Counted from the first letter of the stretch, positions 46,741-57,150 are shown. The stretch is 64,000 nucleotides of DNA from an uncultured Oligoflexales bacterium (GCA_958296095.1 OY282434.1:62001-126000), one strand, 5' to 3'. Notes: a model not told the origin generated them from the letters alone. Numbers and translations are program-made.

Positions 46741-47667
46741 GTGAACTATCTCACCCTAGGCAGACCGATCGACCGTGCCGACTGTGGCAAACGGCTCGAT
46801 GTCTATCTGGCACAGAAATTTCGTTTTCTCAACCGCTCGCAGTGGCAACGGCGCATCACCACCGCGGCACTGCTCGTTAACGCCCGCCGCCCCAAAGCCT
46901 CGCACCGCCTCAGGCTCAACGACCGCATCACTTTCAGCTACCCTGCACCACCCCCGCCGCTGACCCTGCCCATCATCTACCAGGATGAGTATTTTACCGC
47001 CGTGCACAAGCCTAGCGGCATACCCTGCCAACCCAACGGTCGGGCCCGCTTGCACAACTTGAAGCGGGCCGTGCAACGGCAGTTGGGTAAAAATTTCAGC
47101 CCTGTGCATCGTCTCGACCTCGAAACCAGCGGCATCGTTATCTGCAGTGCTGAGCGTTCGGTGCGCGCCGCATTGTTGCACATGTTCTGTCAACATGCCA
47201 TCGCCAAGCAGTATCTCGCCATCGTCTCGCCTCCACCAACCTGGCAACAGCACGAGATCAACGCCCCCCTCGGCAAGCCTAGTGCCAGCGCCATCCGCAT
47301 CAAGCACTGGGTCAGTGCCGACGGCAAGCCCGCCGTCACCCGCTGCACTGTGCTTGCACGCCGAGCCAACTCAGCCCTGCTACTAGTCGAGCCGACCAGC
47401 GGCCGCACCCACCAGATCCGCGTGCATCTCGCTTACTGCGGCCATCCCATCCTCGGTGATAAACTTTACCACCCCGATGAACGGGTGTTCTTGGACTTTT
47501 TTGCCCATGGCCTCACCCCTTATGTGCTCAACGCCGTGCGCTACTCCCGTCTCTGCCTGCACAACAGCCGCCTGCGCTTCACCCACCCTTGCACCCAGCA
47601 GACGCTCGCCCTGCACAGTCCCTTTCCGCCAGAATTACAGCGGTTTTGGCAGGCACAGGCCACATAA
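46741..47667 (+). CDS. RluA-family pseudouridine synthase with S4 domain
   Basis: The enzyme isomerises uridine to pseudouridine in rRNA (RluC/RluD group). The N-terminal S4 RNA-binding domain reads KRLDVYLAQKFRFLNRSQW. The catalytic aspartate is in VHRLDLETSGIVI, and LVEPTSGRTHQIRVHLAYCGHPILGDKLY is the conserved second block. I chose GTG 46741, with a TTG at 46708 as the alternative, because the first 11 residues of the longer frame lie inside smpB and look unconserved. Which rRNA position it modifies cannot be told. Confidence 0.9.
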   Translation: MNYLTLGRPIDRADCGKRLDVYLAQKFRFLNRSQWQRRITTAALLVNARRPKASHRLRLNDRITFSYPAPPPPLTLPIIYQDEYFTAVHKPSGIPCQPNGRARLHNLKRAVQRQLGKNFSPVHRLDLETSGIVICSAERSVRAALLHMFCQHAIAKQYLAIVSPPPTWQQHEINAPLGKPSASAIRIKHWVSADGKPAVTRCTVLARRANSALLLVEPTSGRTHQIRVHLAYCGHPILGDKLYHPDERVFLDFFAHGLTPYVLNAVRYSRLCLHNSRLRFTHPCTQQTLALHSPFPPELQRFWQAQAT

Positions 47668-47671
47668 ATTT

Positions 47672-49942
47672 TCAGGCGGAAATCAACAGTCGCAAGAAGG
47701 TCAGCACATCTTGCTGTTCCGACAAACGCCAAGCCGCTTTGGTTTCTTCCATGCCGACCTTGATGCTGAGATCGTGCGGACGCAGGGCGATAAACAGCTC
47801 CTCGTCGGTCTGGTCATCACCTAGTGCCACAATCGACGCATCGGCCGCATCCATGCAGTTTTTGATAAACCAGCCCGTGAACGCACCTTTGCTGGCTTCA
47901 ATCGCCTTCGCCTCCACTATTCTTTTGCCGCTGGCAACGACCGCGGGAAAATTGGCTAAACCGAATTCAAGCTCTTCGGTCAGCTTGCGCGCCTGATAGG
48001 TGGCATAGAGCACGGGGGAATTGCGATAGTGCCAGCAGAGCGAGTAGGCTTTTTTTTCAATAAAACTGCTCGGCACTCGCTGTCGATAGTATTCCATCAT
48101 CTGCAAAGCTAGCGGCAACCAGCTGTCCTGTGGTGAGCTAACCAATGAATGCCAGCATTCTTGCTGGCGATCGTAATACTCGGCCCCATGCTCCGCCGCG
48201 AGCATGAAGGTTTGGGAGGCAAACTGCTGCCACAGAAAATTACGATCTCGTCCACTAACGATGACGACTGCAAAACCTTGTTGGGCTTGCAGGGTTGTCA
48301 AAGCTTGCAGGGTCTCAGCCGCGATGGCAGCCTGTTCGGGACGCGGTTGAATGGGCACCAGCGTGCCATCAAAATCGACAAACAAAAAACGCTGACGATG
48401 GGCTTTTATTTTTTTAATTTTTTCTAGCAGCGGGCTGTTTTTGCGTAGCGGAAAATTTATATCTTCGACCAGCTTGACACTGCGCCTGGCACTCTTCAAC
48501 AGGTCGGTCATGAACGAATCGGCCCATTCCCCGCCCGTGTAATCTTGGAGATAATCCAGCATCTGCGCGTTGCGAGCCGCAATTATCTCGTGGTCTTCCT
48601 GCAAGGCATGCTGCAGTTGGGCTGCAGATTTTTCGACATGCCACGGGTTGATGGCGATGGCGTTGGGCATTATTGACACTGCTCCCGCAAATTCACTCAG
48701 CAACACCTGCCCTGGCTGCGCGGGCATCTGTGCGGCAACATACTCAAGGGCGACGAGGTTCATCCCATCACGTTTGCTGGTAATCAAGAGGGCATCCGAT
48801 AGCTGACACAGGGCTAGGAGCTCGTGGAACTGCATCGAATTATAGATGTAGTAGATCGGCACGTAATCGGCTTTACCCCAGTAGCCGTTGATGTAGCCAA
48901 TCCGTCCCTCGATATTTTCTTTCAGCTGCTGGTAGGCAGGCACATCCGTACGGCTGGGCACGATTACCTGTATCAGCGAAACCTTGCTACGATAGTCGGG
49001 ATAGCCCTGCAAAAAAGCGTGAAAAATATCAAGCTTGAGATCGATGCCCTTGATATAGTCAAGCCGATCAACACCGAGGATTATTTTTTTGTCACGAAAA
49101 CGTCGCCGATAGTTGGCGCAAATTTCCTTCACCCGCTTGCTACGTGCTGCCTTGTTGATCGCCGCCGTAGGGATACTGACGGGATAGACACCGAGATCAA
49201 CACTGCGCCCCTTGAAATGAATGCGATTGAAACTGCTATTGATGCCCAGCACATAATGCAGCGTCTGGGTAAAGTGCATCAGGTAACTATAGTCGTGAAA
49301 ACCAATCAGATCGAAGTTGAGCAAGGCACGCAGGATGGCGCTGCGAAACGGCAGTTGCCGAAAAATTTCATAGCTGGGGAAGGGCACATGGAGGAAAAAA
49401 CCCACCCCCTGCCGTTGGCGCTTGAGACGCAGTTGTGCGGCAACCAGCATGAGATGGAAGTCATGCACCCAGATAAGATCATCGTTAGCACTGGTCAGCT
49501 TCAACAGGGTGGTGGCGACGAGACGATTGACCTTTTGATATTTCTGCCAGGCATCAAAATCCCAGCTGACACTGTGGGTTTCGTAATGCAGCAACGGCCA
49601 TAGCACACCATTGCAGAACTTATTGTAGTACGGGTCATAGAGCTCGGCGGCAACTGTCAGCGGCACAACCTCGATGCGGTCGCTGATCTTCAACGACGCG
49701 GCGATCTCCTTGGCATCCCACGACTCGGTGGTTAACCCTAGCCACAGGATAGGACGTTGATAATTGACCCCCAACAACGACGATACCAGCCCGCCGCTGG
49801 AGATGACAAACTTGCGCTTACGGGTATCGTAGTGGGCTGGCAACCTGTTGCTAACAACGACCCATCTTTTGCCGCGCTCTGCCAGCGGGGGTTGCGATTT
49901 AGAGGGCGGGGGTTGCGATTTAGAGGGCGGTGCTTGCCACAT
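47672..49942 (-). CDS. Fused trehalose-6-phosphate synthase and phosphatase (OtsA-OtsB)
   Basis: This single protein should make trehalose from UDP-glucose and glucose-6-phosphate. Residues about 25-490 are a GT20 synthase (VVVSNRLPAHYD, WVHDFHLMLVAAQLR, LGVDRLDYIKGID, LLITSKRDGMNLVALEYVA). From about 510 a HAD phosphatase begins (FLFVDFDGTLVPIQ), with IVSGRDRNFL and GDDQTDEELF. At 756 residues both halves are complete. The first 20 residues are a short tandem repeat (PPSKSQP twice) encoded by a 22-bp DNA duplication and are probably dispensable. Trehalose suggests osmotic or desiccation tolerance. Confidence 0.95.
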   Translation of the reverse strand: MWQAPPSKSQPPPSKSQPPLAERGKRWVVVSNRLPAHYDTRKRKFVISSGGLVSSLLGVNYQRPILWLGLTTESWDAKEIAASLKISDRIEVVPLTVAAELYDPYYNKFCNGVLWPLLHYETHSVSWDFDAWQKYQKVNRLVATTLLKLTSANDDLIWVHDFHLMLVAAQLRLKRQRQGVGFFLHVPFPSYEIFRQLPFRSAILRALLNFDLIGFHDYSYLMHFTQTLHYVLGINSSFNRIHFKGRSVDLGVYPVSIPTAAINKAARSKRVKEICANYRRRFRDKKIILGVDRLDYIKGIDLKLDIFHAFLQGYPDYRSKVSLIQVIVPSRTDVPAYQQLKENIEGRIGYINGYWGKADYVPIYYIYNSMQFHELLALCQLSDALLITSKRDGMNLVALEYVAAQMPAQPGQVLLSEFAGAVSIMPNAIAINPWHVEKSAAQLQHALQEDHEIIAARNAQMLDYLQDYTGGEWADSFMTDLLKSARRSVKLVEDINFPLRKNSPLLEKIKKIKAHRQRFLFVDFDGTLVPIQPRPEQAAIAAETLQALTTLQAQQGFAVVIVSGRDRNFLWQQFASQTFMLAAEHGAEYYDRQQECWHSLVSSPQDSWLPLALQMMEYYRQRVPSSFIEKKAYSLCWHYRNSPVLYATYQARKLTEELEFGLANFPAVVASGKRIVEAKAIEASKGAFTGWFIKNCMDAADASIVALGDDQTDEELFIALRPHDLSIKVGMEETKAAWRLSEQQDVLTFLRLLISA

Positions 49943-49960
49943 AAAAACTCCGGGCGGGGG

Positions 49961-50734
49961 CTATAGCTTGGCTTTGTTGCCGCGGCCGATAACAGGAAGA
50001 AACAACAGCGCCCCCACGCCTACGATAATACTTATAAACTGCGAGGTCGAGAGCTGGTTGTCGATTACCCAGCCGCGGTAATCACCCCGCAGATATTCGT
50101 TGGCAAAACGCAATAGCGCATAACCACCTGCACCGCACAATCCTGTCGCACCTACGCCGAAGACGCGCCTAAGCGGCTTGTAGCTATAACAGCAGAGCAA
50201 GAACAGCAGCAAGCAGTAGGCCGCTTCAAACAACTGTGTCGGGTAACGGGCCTGACCGTCGCCAAGGTTAGGGAAGACCACTCCCCACATACTATCGGTG
50301 ACAATGCCATAGTCGTCGCCGTTTAAAAAACAACCGATGCGTCCAATACACACCGCCAGCAAGAAGGCGGGCACGAAGCAGTCGAGCACTTCACCCAGCG
50401 GCAGTTTCTTGGCCCAGACGTAAAGCCAACCGCAGCCAAACGCGACTATTACCCCACCATAAAGTGTCAACGACCCCAAGCTAACCAAGCGTGCGGCACA
50501 ATTCACCAGCCCCTGACACTGCTCTTCAATAACAATCGACAACCCGCGTGCACCTAGATAACTGCTGACATAACAGATGAGATAGAGGTTGATAATGTCT
50601 TTATTACTGCTGTGCGCACACCTATGTGGTTGTAACTGGAGCAGCACCCACAGTGCTACCAATGCCGCCAACAAAAAACATACATACCACGTCGGCAACA
50701 CAAAACCCTGCCAGTCGATGAGAATGGGATACAC
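49961..50734 (-). CDS. lgt: Prolipoprotein diacylglyceryl transferase
   Basis: Lgt attaches diacylglycerol to the lipobox cysteine of prolipoproteins, which fits the many lipoproteins here. The signature GRIGCFLNGDDYGIVTDSMWGVVFP is present, with SLTLYGGVI before it and ARYPTQLFEAAYCL after it. I chose GTG 50734 (MYPILIDWQGF), with GGAAGG upstream. The longer frame to 50851 overlaps the aminotransferase gene and adds 39 unrelated residues. At 257 residues with about seven membrane helices, it is normal. The histidine of the usual HGG is tyrosine (YGG), as in some other lineages. Confidence 0.93.
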   Translation of the reverse strand: MYPILIDWQGFVLPTWYVCFLLAALVALWVLLQLQPHRCAHSSNKDIINLYLICYVSSYLGARGLSIVIEEQCQGLVNCAARLVSLGSLTLYGGVIVAFGCGWLYVWAKKLPLGEVLDCFVPAFLLAVCIGRIGCFLNGDDYGIVTDSMWGVVFPNLGDGQARYPTQLFEAAYCLLLFLLCCYSYKPLRRVFGVGATGLCGAGGYALLRFANEYLRGDYRGWVIDNQLSTSQFISIIVGVGALLFLPVIGRGNKAKL

Positions 50735-50766
50735 AGCACCTTCCTTCGCACTATCCCAAGATAGGT

Positions 50767-51927
50767 TTATCCCAGCTCGCCTGTGGCGCGCGCACTGAGA
50801 CACTCCAGTGCGGCACGGACACCGTCGCCCAGCACGAAGTTGTGTTGGCATTCGTGCAGGGCAAGCTCAATCGCACTGATGGCGGTAAGCAGGTCGAAAG
50901 AATCGACAAAGCCGAGGTGCGCAATGCGCAACAGTTGTGCCTGCATCTCACCCTGCCCTGGGGCGAACTGCATGCGGTAGTTTTGTTGTAGTTGCGCACA
51001 CAGCTTAACGGCATCGACAGGTGTGCGCAGGGCGGTGACGGAGTTAGCTGGATGCTGGCGGGCAAAAGGTTCAAGCTTGAGAGCAGCGCCCGCGGCACGA
51101 CAAGCACGTGCTAAGGCGGCGTGGCGTTGTTGCAACAGCTCAGTGCCAGTGTCGAGCAAGAGGTCGAGCACATAGTCGAGGGCAATGACGGTGTTGATTG
51201 CGGGGGTGAAGCGTGACTTGCCTTCGGATTGCGCCTGCTGCTCAGCCTGGAGATCGAGGTAAAAGCGCGGGCGGGACGAAAAGCTTCGTTGGGCACGCTC
51301 CGAAAGAAAGACATAGGCAAGTCCTGGTGGCAAACCAAAACCCTTGTGGGAAGCGGCAACGACACAATCGATCCCCCACGTGTCCATGTACAGCGTGTGG
51401 GCAACGAGACTGGAAATGGCATCGACGATAATCAAACACTCAGGATTATGCTTGTGCACCAGCGCGGCGATCTCAGCCACAGGATAGTAGACTGCGGTCG
51501 AAGTTTCGCAGGCCTGCAAGCATAAAACCTTACAGCCCGCGGCCGGGCCACGCAGCAAGTCTTCTAGCTGTTCCAAGTCAGGCGCCTCTCCCCAAGCAAA
51601 AGTGTTGCTGATAACCTCGCAGTCAAAAGCCTGTGCCACTTTTTGCCAGCGCGCCCCGAATTTCCCGCCGTTGAGCACTAGCACCCGCGCTCGCGGTGCG
51701 GTAAGACTTACCAGTGCCGCTTCCATCGCCCCGCTGCCAGAAGTTGCTAGCAACACGGGCAACGACTTGCTATCGACCAAGCGCGCCAGCTTATGGCGAC
51801 AGTTTTGCCAGCGCCTAATAAAATCTGCCTGCCGATGATAGCAGCTGTCACCGAGACGCTGTTCGACCTCACGCAATAGCGGTGTCGGCCCCGGACAAAA
51901 CAGACGCTGACGATAACTAAATAGCAT
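50767..51927 (-). CDS. Class V PLP-dependent aminotransferase (serine-glyoxylate/alanine-glyoxylate type)
   Basis: The protein starts FCPGPTPLLREVEQRLG and carries LLATSGSGAMEAAL, the PLP aspartate region IIVDAISSLVAH and the lysine motif AASHKGFGLPPGLAYVFLSE. At 386 residues it matches serine-pyruvate, alanine-glyoxylate and the related phosphoserine transaminases that substitute for SerC. Since a SerB-like phosphatase is encoded at 36 kb, a role in serine metabolism is plausible but is inference. The lgt gene begins 32 bases downstream on the same strand. Confidence 0.85.
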   Translation of the reverse strand: MLFSYRQRLFCPGPTPLLREVEQRLGDSCYHRQADFIRRWQNCRHKLARLVDSKSLPVLLATSGSGAMEAALVSLTAPRARVLVLNGGKFGARWQKVAQAFDCEVISNTFAWGEAPDLEQLEDLLRGPAAGCKVLCLQACETSTAVYYPVAEIAALVHKHNPECLIIVDAISSLVAHTLYMDTWGIDCVVAASHKGFGLPPGLAYVFLSERAQRSFSSRPRFYLDLQAEQQAQSEGKSRFTPAINTVIALDYVLDLLLDTGTELLQQRHAALARACRAAGAALKLEPFARQHPANSVTALRTPVDAVKLCAQLQQNYRMQFAPGQGEMQAQLLRIAHLGFVDSFDLLTAISAIELALHECQHNFVLGDGVRAALECLSARATGELG

Positions 51928-51950
51928 GTGTCATTGAATTAGATTTCCCC

Positions 51951-54377
51951 TCAAGCAGTGACGACAAAATTTAAAATTTTATTTTTAACAAATATCTTTT
52001 TAATAACTTGGCGCTCACCCAGTGCATTACGCACGCTGTTGTTGGCAAGTGCGAGTTTTTCGACATTGTCTTGCGCACAATCCTGGTCAACTTGCAAGGC
52101 AAGACGATGCTTACCGTTGATCTGCACGGAGAGGGTGACTTGCTCTTCGCTGACCAAGGCGGGGTCAAAGGCAGGCCAGGCGGCTTGTGACAGCGACTGA
52201 TCGTGCCCTAGTCGTTGCCATAGTTCTTCGCAGATGTGCGGAGCATACGGGGCCAGCAGCAGCAGGAATTTCTCCATCTCGGTGCGGGACAGCGTGTGCT
52301 TGGCGCGGGTGGCAACGTTCATGAACTCCATCATGTGGGCGATGGCGGTGTTGAAACGCAGCTTCTCGGTATCATCCGTCACGTTACGGATTAATCTGTG
52401 CAACGCCCGCTGGAGAGCGACATCGTGAGCATTGTCGGCCGCGGCAAGCACGGTGGTAGTGAAAAAACGCCACACCTTTTTCAGAAAACGCTGACAGCCG
52501 ATAATGCCGTTGGTCTGCCATGGCTTGGTGGCTTCCAGCGGCCCCATGAACATCTCGTAGAGCCGCAGCGAGTCCGCCCCCCACTGGGCAATGACATCAT
52601 CAGGATTGATAACGTTACCGCGACTCTTAGACATTTTCTCGCCGTTCGTGCCCAAGATAGTGCCTTGATTAACCAGCCGCTGAAACGGCTCAGCGGTCGA
52701 GACGTAGCCGAGATCAAAGAGCACCTTATGCCAAAAGCGGGCGTACAGCAGATGCAACACCGCATGCTCCACGCCGCCGACGTAAAGATCGACAGGCATC
52801 CAGCGCCGTTCCTGGTCTTTATCCCAGGCCTGCTGTGAGTTGTGCGGGTCGATGAAACGCAAGTAGTACCAGCATGACCCGGCCCACTGTGGCATCGTAT
52901 TGCTTTCCCGTCGCCCGTGCCGCCCGTCCTGGCTGGCATAGAGCATGAACTCGCCACAACGTGACAGGGGTGACTCGCCCGTCTCGCCCGGTCGAAAATC
53001 ACGCAAGTCAGGCAATAGCACAGGCAATTCACTCTCTTCCACCAACACTGCCTGGCCTTCGTGGTCATGAAACAGCGGAAATGGCTCGCCCCAATAGCGT
53101 TGCCGGGCAAACAGCCAGTCACGCAACTTGTAGTTGACCGTGCGCCGCCCGCACTTGTGTTGCTCCAGCCAATCGACCATTGCCGCCACTGCCGCCTCCG
53201 AGGACAGTCCGTCGAGAAACTGCGAGTTGATGCACATCCCCGCGCCGGTCCACGCCGCTTGCAGGGTGTCAACTTCTCCGCCGCTGATGACACAACGAAT
53301 AGGCAAGCCATGGGCAAGAGCAAACTGATGGTCACGCACATCGTGCGCAGGCACGCCCATAATTGCCCCATGCCCGTAAGACATCAGCACGTAGCTGGCG
53401 ATGTAGATAGGCACACGCTCGCCGTTGACAGGGTTCAAGGCATAGCCACCGCTGAACACCCCCTGCTTATCACCTGCTGCGGCACGCTCACGTTCGGAGG
53501 TGCGCAAGGCTGCCTGCACATAGGTCTCGACCGCATGGTGCTGTGCCTCCGAACAGACGTGTTTCACCAGCGGATGCTCTGGAGCAAGCACGCAAAAAGT
53601 TGCTCCAAACAAAGTATCAGGACGGGTCGAGAACACGGTGAAGCTTGTCGCCCTGCTATCTGCGAGCTTGAATTCAATCTCGGCCCCATGGCTCTTGCCA
53701 ATCCAGTGGCGTTGCATCTCCTTGACTGATTCAGGCCAGTCGAGGGTGTCGAGATCAGTGAGCAGGCGTTCAGCGTAATTGGTAATCTTCAACATCCACT
53801 GCCGCATGGGTTTTTTGATGACGGCAAAGCCACCTACCTCTGACTTGCCGTCGATGACTTCTTCGTTGGCCAGCACTGTGCCTAACTCAGGGCAGAAGTT
53901 GACAAACTCTTCTGACTGATAGGCGAGACCTTGCTTGAACAGCTGCTGAAAAATCCACTGCGTCCAGCGATAATAGGCGGGATCGGTAGTGTTGATCTCC
54001 CGTTCCCAGTCATAAGAAAAACCCAGGGCGGTCAATTGTTCGCGAAAGCGCTTGACGTTACGAGCTGTTGTTGCCGCGGGGTGCGTGCCGGTCTTGATGG
54101 CATACTGCTCGGCAGGCAAGCCAAAAGCATCCCAGCCCATCGGGTGCAAGACGTTGAAACCGCGCATGCGTTTGAAGCGAGCCACAATATCGGTAGCGGT
54201 GTAGCCTTCGACGTGACCGACGTGCAGTCCGTCACCAGAGGGATAGGGGAACATGTCGAGCACGTAGAACTTCGGCTTGTCCTGTGCCGCGGCAGTGCGA
54301 AACGTGTTCTGCTGTTGCCAGTACTGCTGCCACTTGCGTTCAAGCCGCGCCGGACTATAGTCTTCCAAACTTGCCAT
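51951..54377 (-). CDS. leuS: Leucyl-tRNA synthetase
   Basis: The class Ia signature HIGH appears as HVGH in MFPYPSGDGLHVGHVEGYT. The second signature is KMSKSRGNVINPDD, and the tRNA-binding end has APYAPHICEELWQRLG. The CP1 editing domain is present in the middle. At 808 residues the protein is shorter than the E. coli form (860) but complete. The gene is ten bases from mlaE, apparently in one transcript. Downstream lie the aminotransferase and lgt genes. Confidence 0.97.
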   Translation of the reverse strand: MASLEDYSPARLERKWQQYWQQQNTFRTAAAQDKPKFYVLDMFPYPSGDGLHVGHVEGYTATDIVARFKRMRGFNVLHPMGWDAFGLPAEQYAIKTGTHPAATTARNVKRFREQLTALGFSYDWEREINTTDPAYYRWTQWIFQQLFKQGLAYQSEEFVNFCPELGTVLANEEVIDGKSEVGGFAVIKKPMRQWMLKITNYAERLLTDLDTLDWPESVKEMQRHWIGKSHGAEIEFKLADSRATSFTVFSTRPDTLFGATFCVLAPEHPLVKHVCSEAQHHAVETYVQAALRTSERERAAAGDKQGVFSGGYALNPVNGERVPIYIASYVLMSYGHGAIMGVPAHDVRDHQFALAHGLPIRCVISGGEVDTLQAAWTGAGMCINSQFLDGLSSEAAVAAMVDWLEQHKCGRRTVNYKLRDWLFARQRYWGEPFPLFHDHEGQAVLVEESELPVLLPDLRDFRPGETGESPLSRCGEFMLYASQDGRHGRRESNTMPQWAGSCWYYLRFIDPHNSQQAWDKDQERRWMPVDLYVGGVEHAVLHLLYARFWHKVLFDLGYVSTAEPFQRLVNQGTILGTNGEKMSKSRGNVINPDDVIAQWGADSLRLYEMFMGPLEATKPWQTNGIIGCQRFLKKVWRFFTTTVLAAADNAHDVALQRALHRLIRNVTDDTEKLRFNTAIAHMMEFMNVATRAKHTLSRTEMEKFLLLLAPYAPHICEELWQRLGHDQSLSQAAWPAFDPALVSEEQVTLSVQINGKHRLALQVDQDCAQDNVEKLALANNSVRNALGERQVIKKIFVKNKILNFVVTA

Positions 54378-54386
54378 CCTGTGTTG

Positions 54387-55124
54387 TTAGAGCGTCGGGT
54401 TGTTGCCTTGCAATTGCAACCAGCTGATGAAAAAATCCACAACCAAGATTGCCACCAGAGACACCACCACCGCCCGCGTCGTCGCCTTGCCAACTCCCTT
54501 GGCGCCGCCCTGCGCATAAAAACCACAGTAGCAGCCGACGGAAGAAAAAATTGCCCCGAACACCAGCGACTTCTCCATGCCTTGTCGCACATCTAGAGGC
54601 CCGACGATCCACGGAATGTTATCAAAAAAGACCCCGACATCAACATCAAAAACATACACCCCGACAAGGAAAGAGACGACGATACCACTGACGATGAACA
54701 CCCCCGTCAAAAACGGCATCATGATGATTGAGGCCAGGATACGGGGCGAAATGAGATAGCCGATAGGATCGATAGCCATTGACTTCAAGGCATCTATCTG
54801 CTCGTTGATGCGCATGGTGGCGATTTCGGAGGCCATGGCTGAGCCTGCTCGGGCGGTAACCAGAAACGAACCCACCACTGGCGCAAGTTCTTTAGACAAG
54901 GCAAAAGCTGCGGCTGCACCGATCATCGACTCAGCCCCGAAGGTGCGAAAAATTTCGCCCAGTTGCAAACCAAACACGGCCCCGACAATACCACCCGCGA
55001 AGGCGATAATGCCCAAGCTACGATTGCCGACAAATTCCATCTGCTTGAGCAGTAGGTAGAAACTAAGCGGCGGGGCAACCATCTGCTTTAGGCTCTGCCC
55101 CATGAAGTGCATGGCGCGTGACAC
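54387..55124 (-). CDS. mlaE: Phospholipid transport permease MlaE
   Basis: MlaE is the inner-membrane permease of the Mla system that keeps the outer membrane asymmetric. Family features include AFAGGIVGAVFGLQLGEIFRTFGAE, the loop RAGSAMASEIATMRINEQIDALKSMAIDPIGYLISPR and a final GCYCGFYAQGGAKGVGKATTRAVV. The 245 residues are nearly full length (E. coli 260). The usual partners mlaF, mlaD and mlaC are not adjacent. leuS follows with a nine-base gap, an unusual pairing. Confidence 0.92.
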   Translation of the reverse strand: MSRAMHFMGQSLKQMVAPPLSFYLLLKQMEFVGNRSLGIIAFAGGIVGAVFGLQLGEIFRTFGAESMIGAAAAFALSKELAPVVGSFLVTARAGSAMASEIATMRINEQIDALKSMAIDPIGYLISPRILASIIMMPFLTGVFIVSGIVVSFLVGVYVFDVDVGVFFDNIPWIVGPLDVRQGMEKSLVFGAIFSSVGCYCGFYAQGGAKGVGKATTRAVVVSLVAILVVDFFISWLQLQGNNPTL

Positions 55125-55299
55125 AAATAACTCTCTTGCTCACTGCCTGCTATTTTACCGTAGTGGTTATTTTTTTTAAACCTGAGTCCAGCAACAAAAT
55201 TATCGCGGCGGGCGATGCCAGTGCATCAGCTGTTTACTTTGTGGTCGCCGATGCTATGGTGGTCGCCGTAATTGGGTAGCTGGTGGGAGGCACTCTGGT

Positions 55300-56058
55300 A
55301 TGCAGGTTCTGTCGGTGGTGGTGCTAGTTGCGACGCTGGTTGGCTGTGCGGAGGAGCACTGTAATGTGGGCGAGGTGCAAGCGGGCCGTTATCGTGTCCT
55401 GCCCAACAAGGCGGTGCAGCAACTAGCGTTGATGACGTTTGACGAAGCGCAGTGGCTGTTGATTACCACGCATCGACAGATCTATCTTCACAAGCTGCGC
55501 ACCCAGGAGCTACAGCCACGCGTGGAATTGATAGAGAAGAGTATCCAAGAGGTGACAGATGAGCTCAATGCGTACGCGGAAGAGCTGGCCTTGCTCACTG
55601 ATCAGTATGATGAAGTTGGCTGGTTTGGACGCGCCTGCAGATCGGTGCTCGATTGGTCAGCGGAGTTGTGGTGGCGTTGTAAATTTGAGTTCCTGCGCTG
55701 GTCGTCAGGGAGCGGGGCCAAAAAAACCTCGGCAGATCTGCACGAGATCGCTAGCGAGAAGACGACGATGACCGAGGAAGGACTTGTCCAGTTTACAAAC
55801 CTGCCTGAGGCCGCTAGCGAGGAGACGGCGGTGACCGAGGAGGTGTTTGCCATGTCTATGGGGATGCTGGAACATCATCGGAACTACAGCGAGGCTCGAC
55901 ATATCCAGGCGAAAGCAGCGCTGCTCCGAACAGAAGAAGATAGCTCCGATAGCTTGAGCAGCGACGATAGCTTCTATCGCCTCTATCTTGCCAATTGGAG
56001 CGACGATAACTTGGAGCTACTATTGGCGCAAATCGCTGAGCAGACATATAAAGAATGA
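55300..56058 (+). CDS. Predicted helical lipoprotein
   Basis: The signal peptide MQVLSVVVLVATLVGC is followed by CysAEEHC. The mature 237 residues are mainly helical with a coiled-coil-like stretch (VELIEKSIQEVTDELNAYAEELALL). In the C-terminal half a short segment is repeated (ASEKTTMTEE and ASEETAVTEE), a sign of internal duplication. The end is rich in Ser and Asp (EEDSSDSLSSDDS). Family unknown. Its stop is followed within five bases by repeat sequence. Confidence 0.65.
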   Translation: MQVLSVVVLVATLVGCAEEHCNVGEVQAGRYRVLPNKAVQQLALMTFDEAQWLLITTHRQIYLHKLRTQELQPRVELIEKSIQEVTDELNAYAEELALLTDQYDEVGWFGRACRSVLDWSAELWWRCKFEFLRWSSGSGAKKTSADLHEIASEKTTMTEEGLVQFTNLPEAASEETAVTEEVFAMSMGMLEHHRNYSEARHIQAKAALLRTEEDSSDSLSSDDSFYRLYLANWSDDNLELLLAQIAEQTYKE

Positions 56059-56062
56059 GAGA

Positions 56063-57150
56063 AGCTACGCACGGCTTTTTGTATCGCTCGCTTCGCTCGC
56101 TACGCTGCTTTTTGTATCGCTCGCTTCCTAGCTCCGCTCGCTGCTTGTCCTCAGACCTCTCGGCGTGCCCTCGCTGCTTGCCCTCAGACCTCTTGGCGGT
56201 TGCATTCAGGCCTGCCCCCAAACCTCTCGGCTGTCGCGTTGAGGCTTGCCTATCGAGAGCTCCATGAACGGCGGGGCAAGACCGTTCGCTGCGCTGCGGC
56301 TTTTTGTATCGCTCGCTTCCTAGCTCGCTGCATGTTCTCAGACCTCTTGCTATCGCGTTCAGATTATTTTTTTGCACAGGGCATGTACTTGCACCTAACT
56401 CAAGGGAGAGTTTCTCGCTGATCGGCTTTTTTGCCGCTTGCTAGCTCCACTGCGCCTCGCCAAGACAACGGAGGTTTGCTACGCGGCTTTTTGTAACGCT
56501 CGCTTCCTAGCTCATCGCTGTGCGATGCTTTTTGTAACGCTCGCTTCCTAGCTCGCTCCTTGCGCTCAGACCACTCTGCGTGTCCTCTCTGCTTGTCATC
56601 AGACCTCTCGGCGGTTGTCCCCACCTCTTGCCTACCAAGAGCTTTGTGAACGGCAGGGAGAGACCGTGCGAAAACTCGACCACAGATATTGCCAATACTG
56701 CCGTCGGATTATTTTTTCGCATAGGGCATGTGTTTACACTCAACTCAAGGAGAGTTTCTCGGCAGGTCTATGCCGTGCCAAGACAACGGAGGCACGGGCT
56801 AAGTGGTATCTTTGCCCTCAGGCTTCTTGCTATTGCGATCAGGCTTGTCCTCAGGTCTTCTCGCGGTTGCCCACACCTCTTGCCTACCGAGGGCTTTATG
56901 AACGGCAGAGCGAGACCGTTCGCTGCGCACGACTTTTTGTATCGCTCGCTTCCTAGCTCGCTCTTTGCACTCAGGCCTCTCGCTATTGCGTTCAGTTTAT
57001 TTCTTTGCACAAGGCATGTGCCTATACCTGTTGAGGTCGGGTGTCTCGGCAGGTCTGCGCTCTGCCAAGATAACGGAGGTTTGTGCTACTTGCCTCTTGC
57101 CCCCAAGTCTCTCGGCGGTTGCGTTCAAGCTTGCCAGATAGTCCGCGAGC
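56063..57150 (+). repeat. Mosaic repeat block 11, with both short-form and long-form W elements
   Basis: A long-form W at about 56245-56470 ends in an altered right side. A short-form W at about 56628-56800 is a hybrid with unmatched hexamers (AGGGAG and TGCCGT). A long-form W at about 56885-57080 has perfectly matched arms (56904-56917 and 57052-57066, AGAGCG with CGCTCT) although its interior is X plus Y sequence. The same hexamer pair occurs in the short-form W of block 1. X and Y units fill the rest. The block lies between two co-directional lipoprotein genes. Confidence 0.9.

Noticed and set aside
49961-50851. Longer Lgt start at 50851
   Set aside because: The extra 39 residues overlap the aminotransferase gene and do not resemble Lgt. 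The GTG at 50734 has a good ribosome site.
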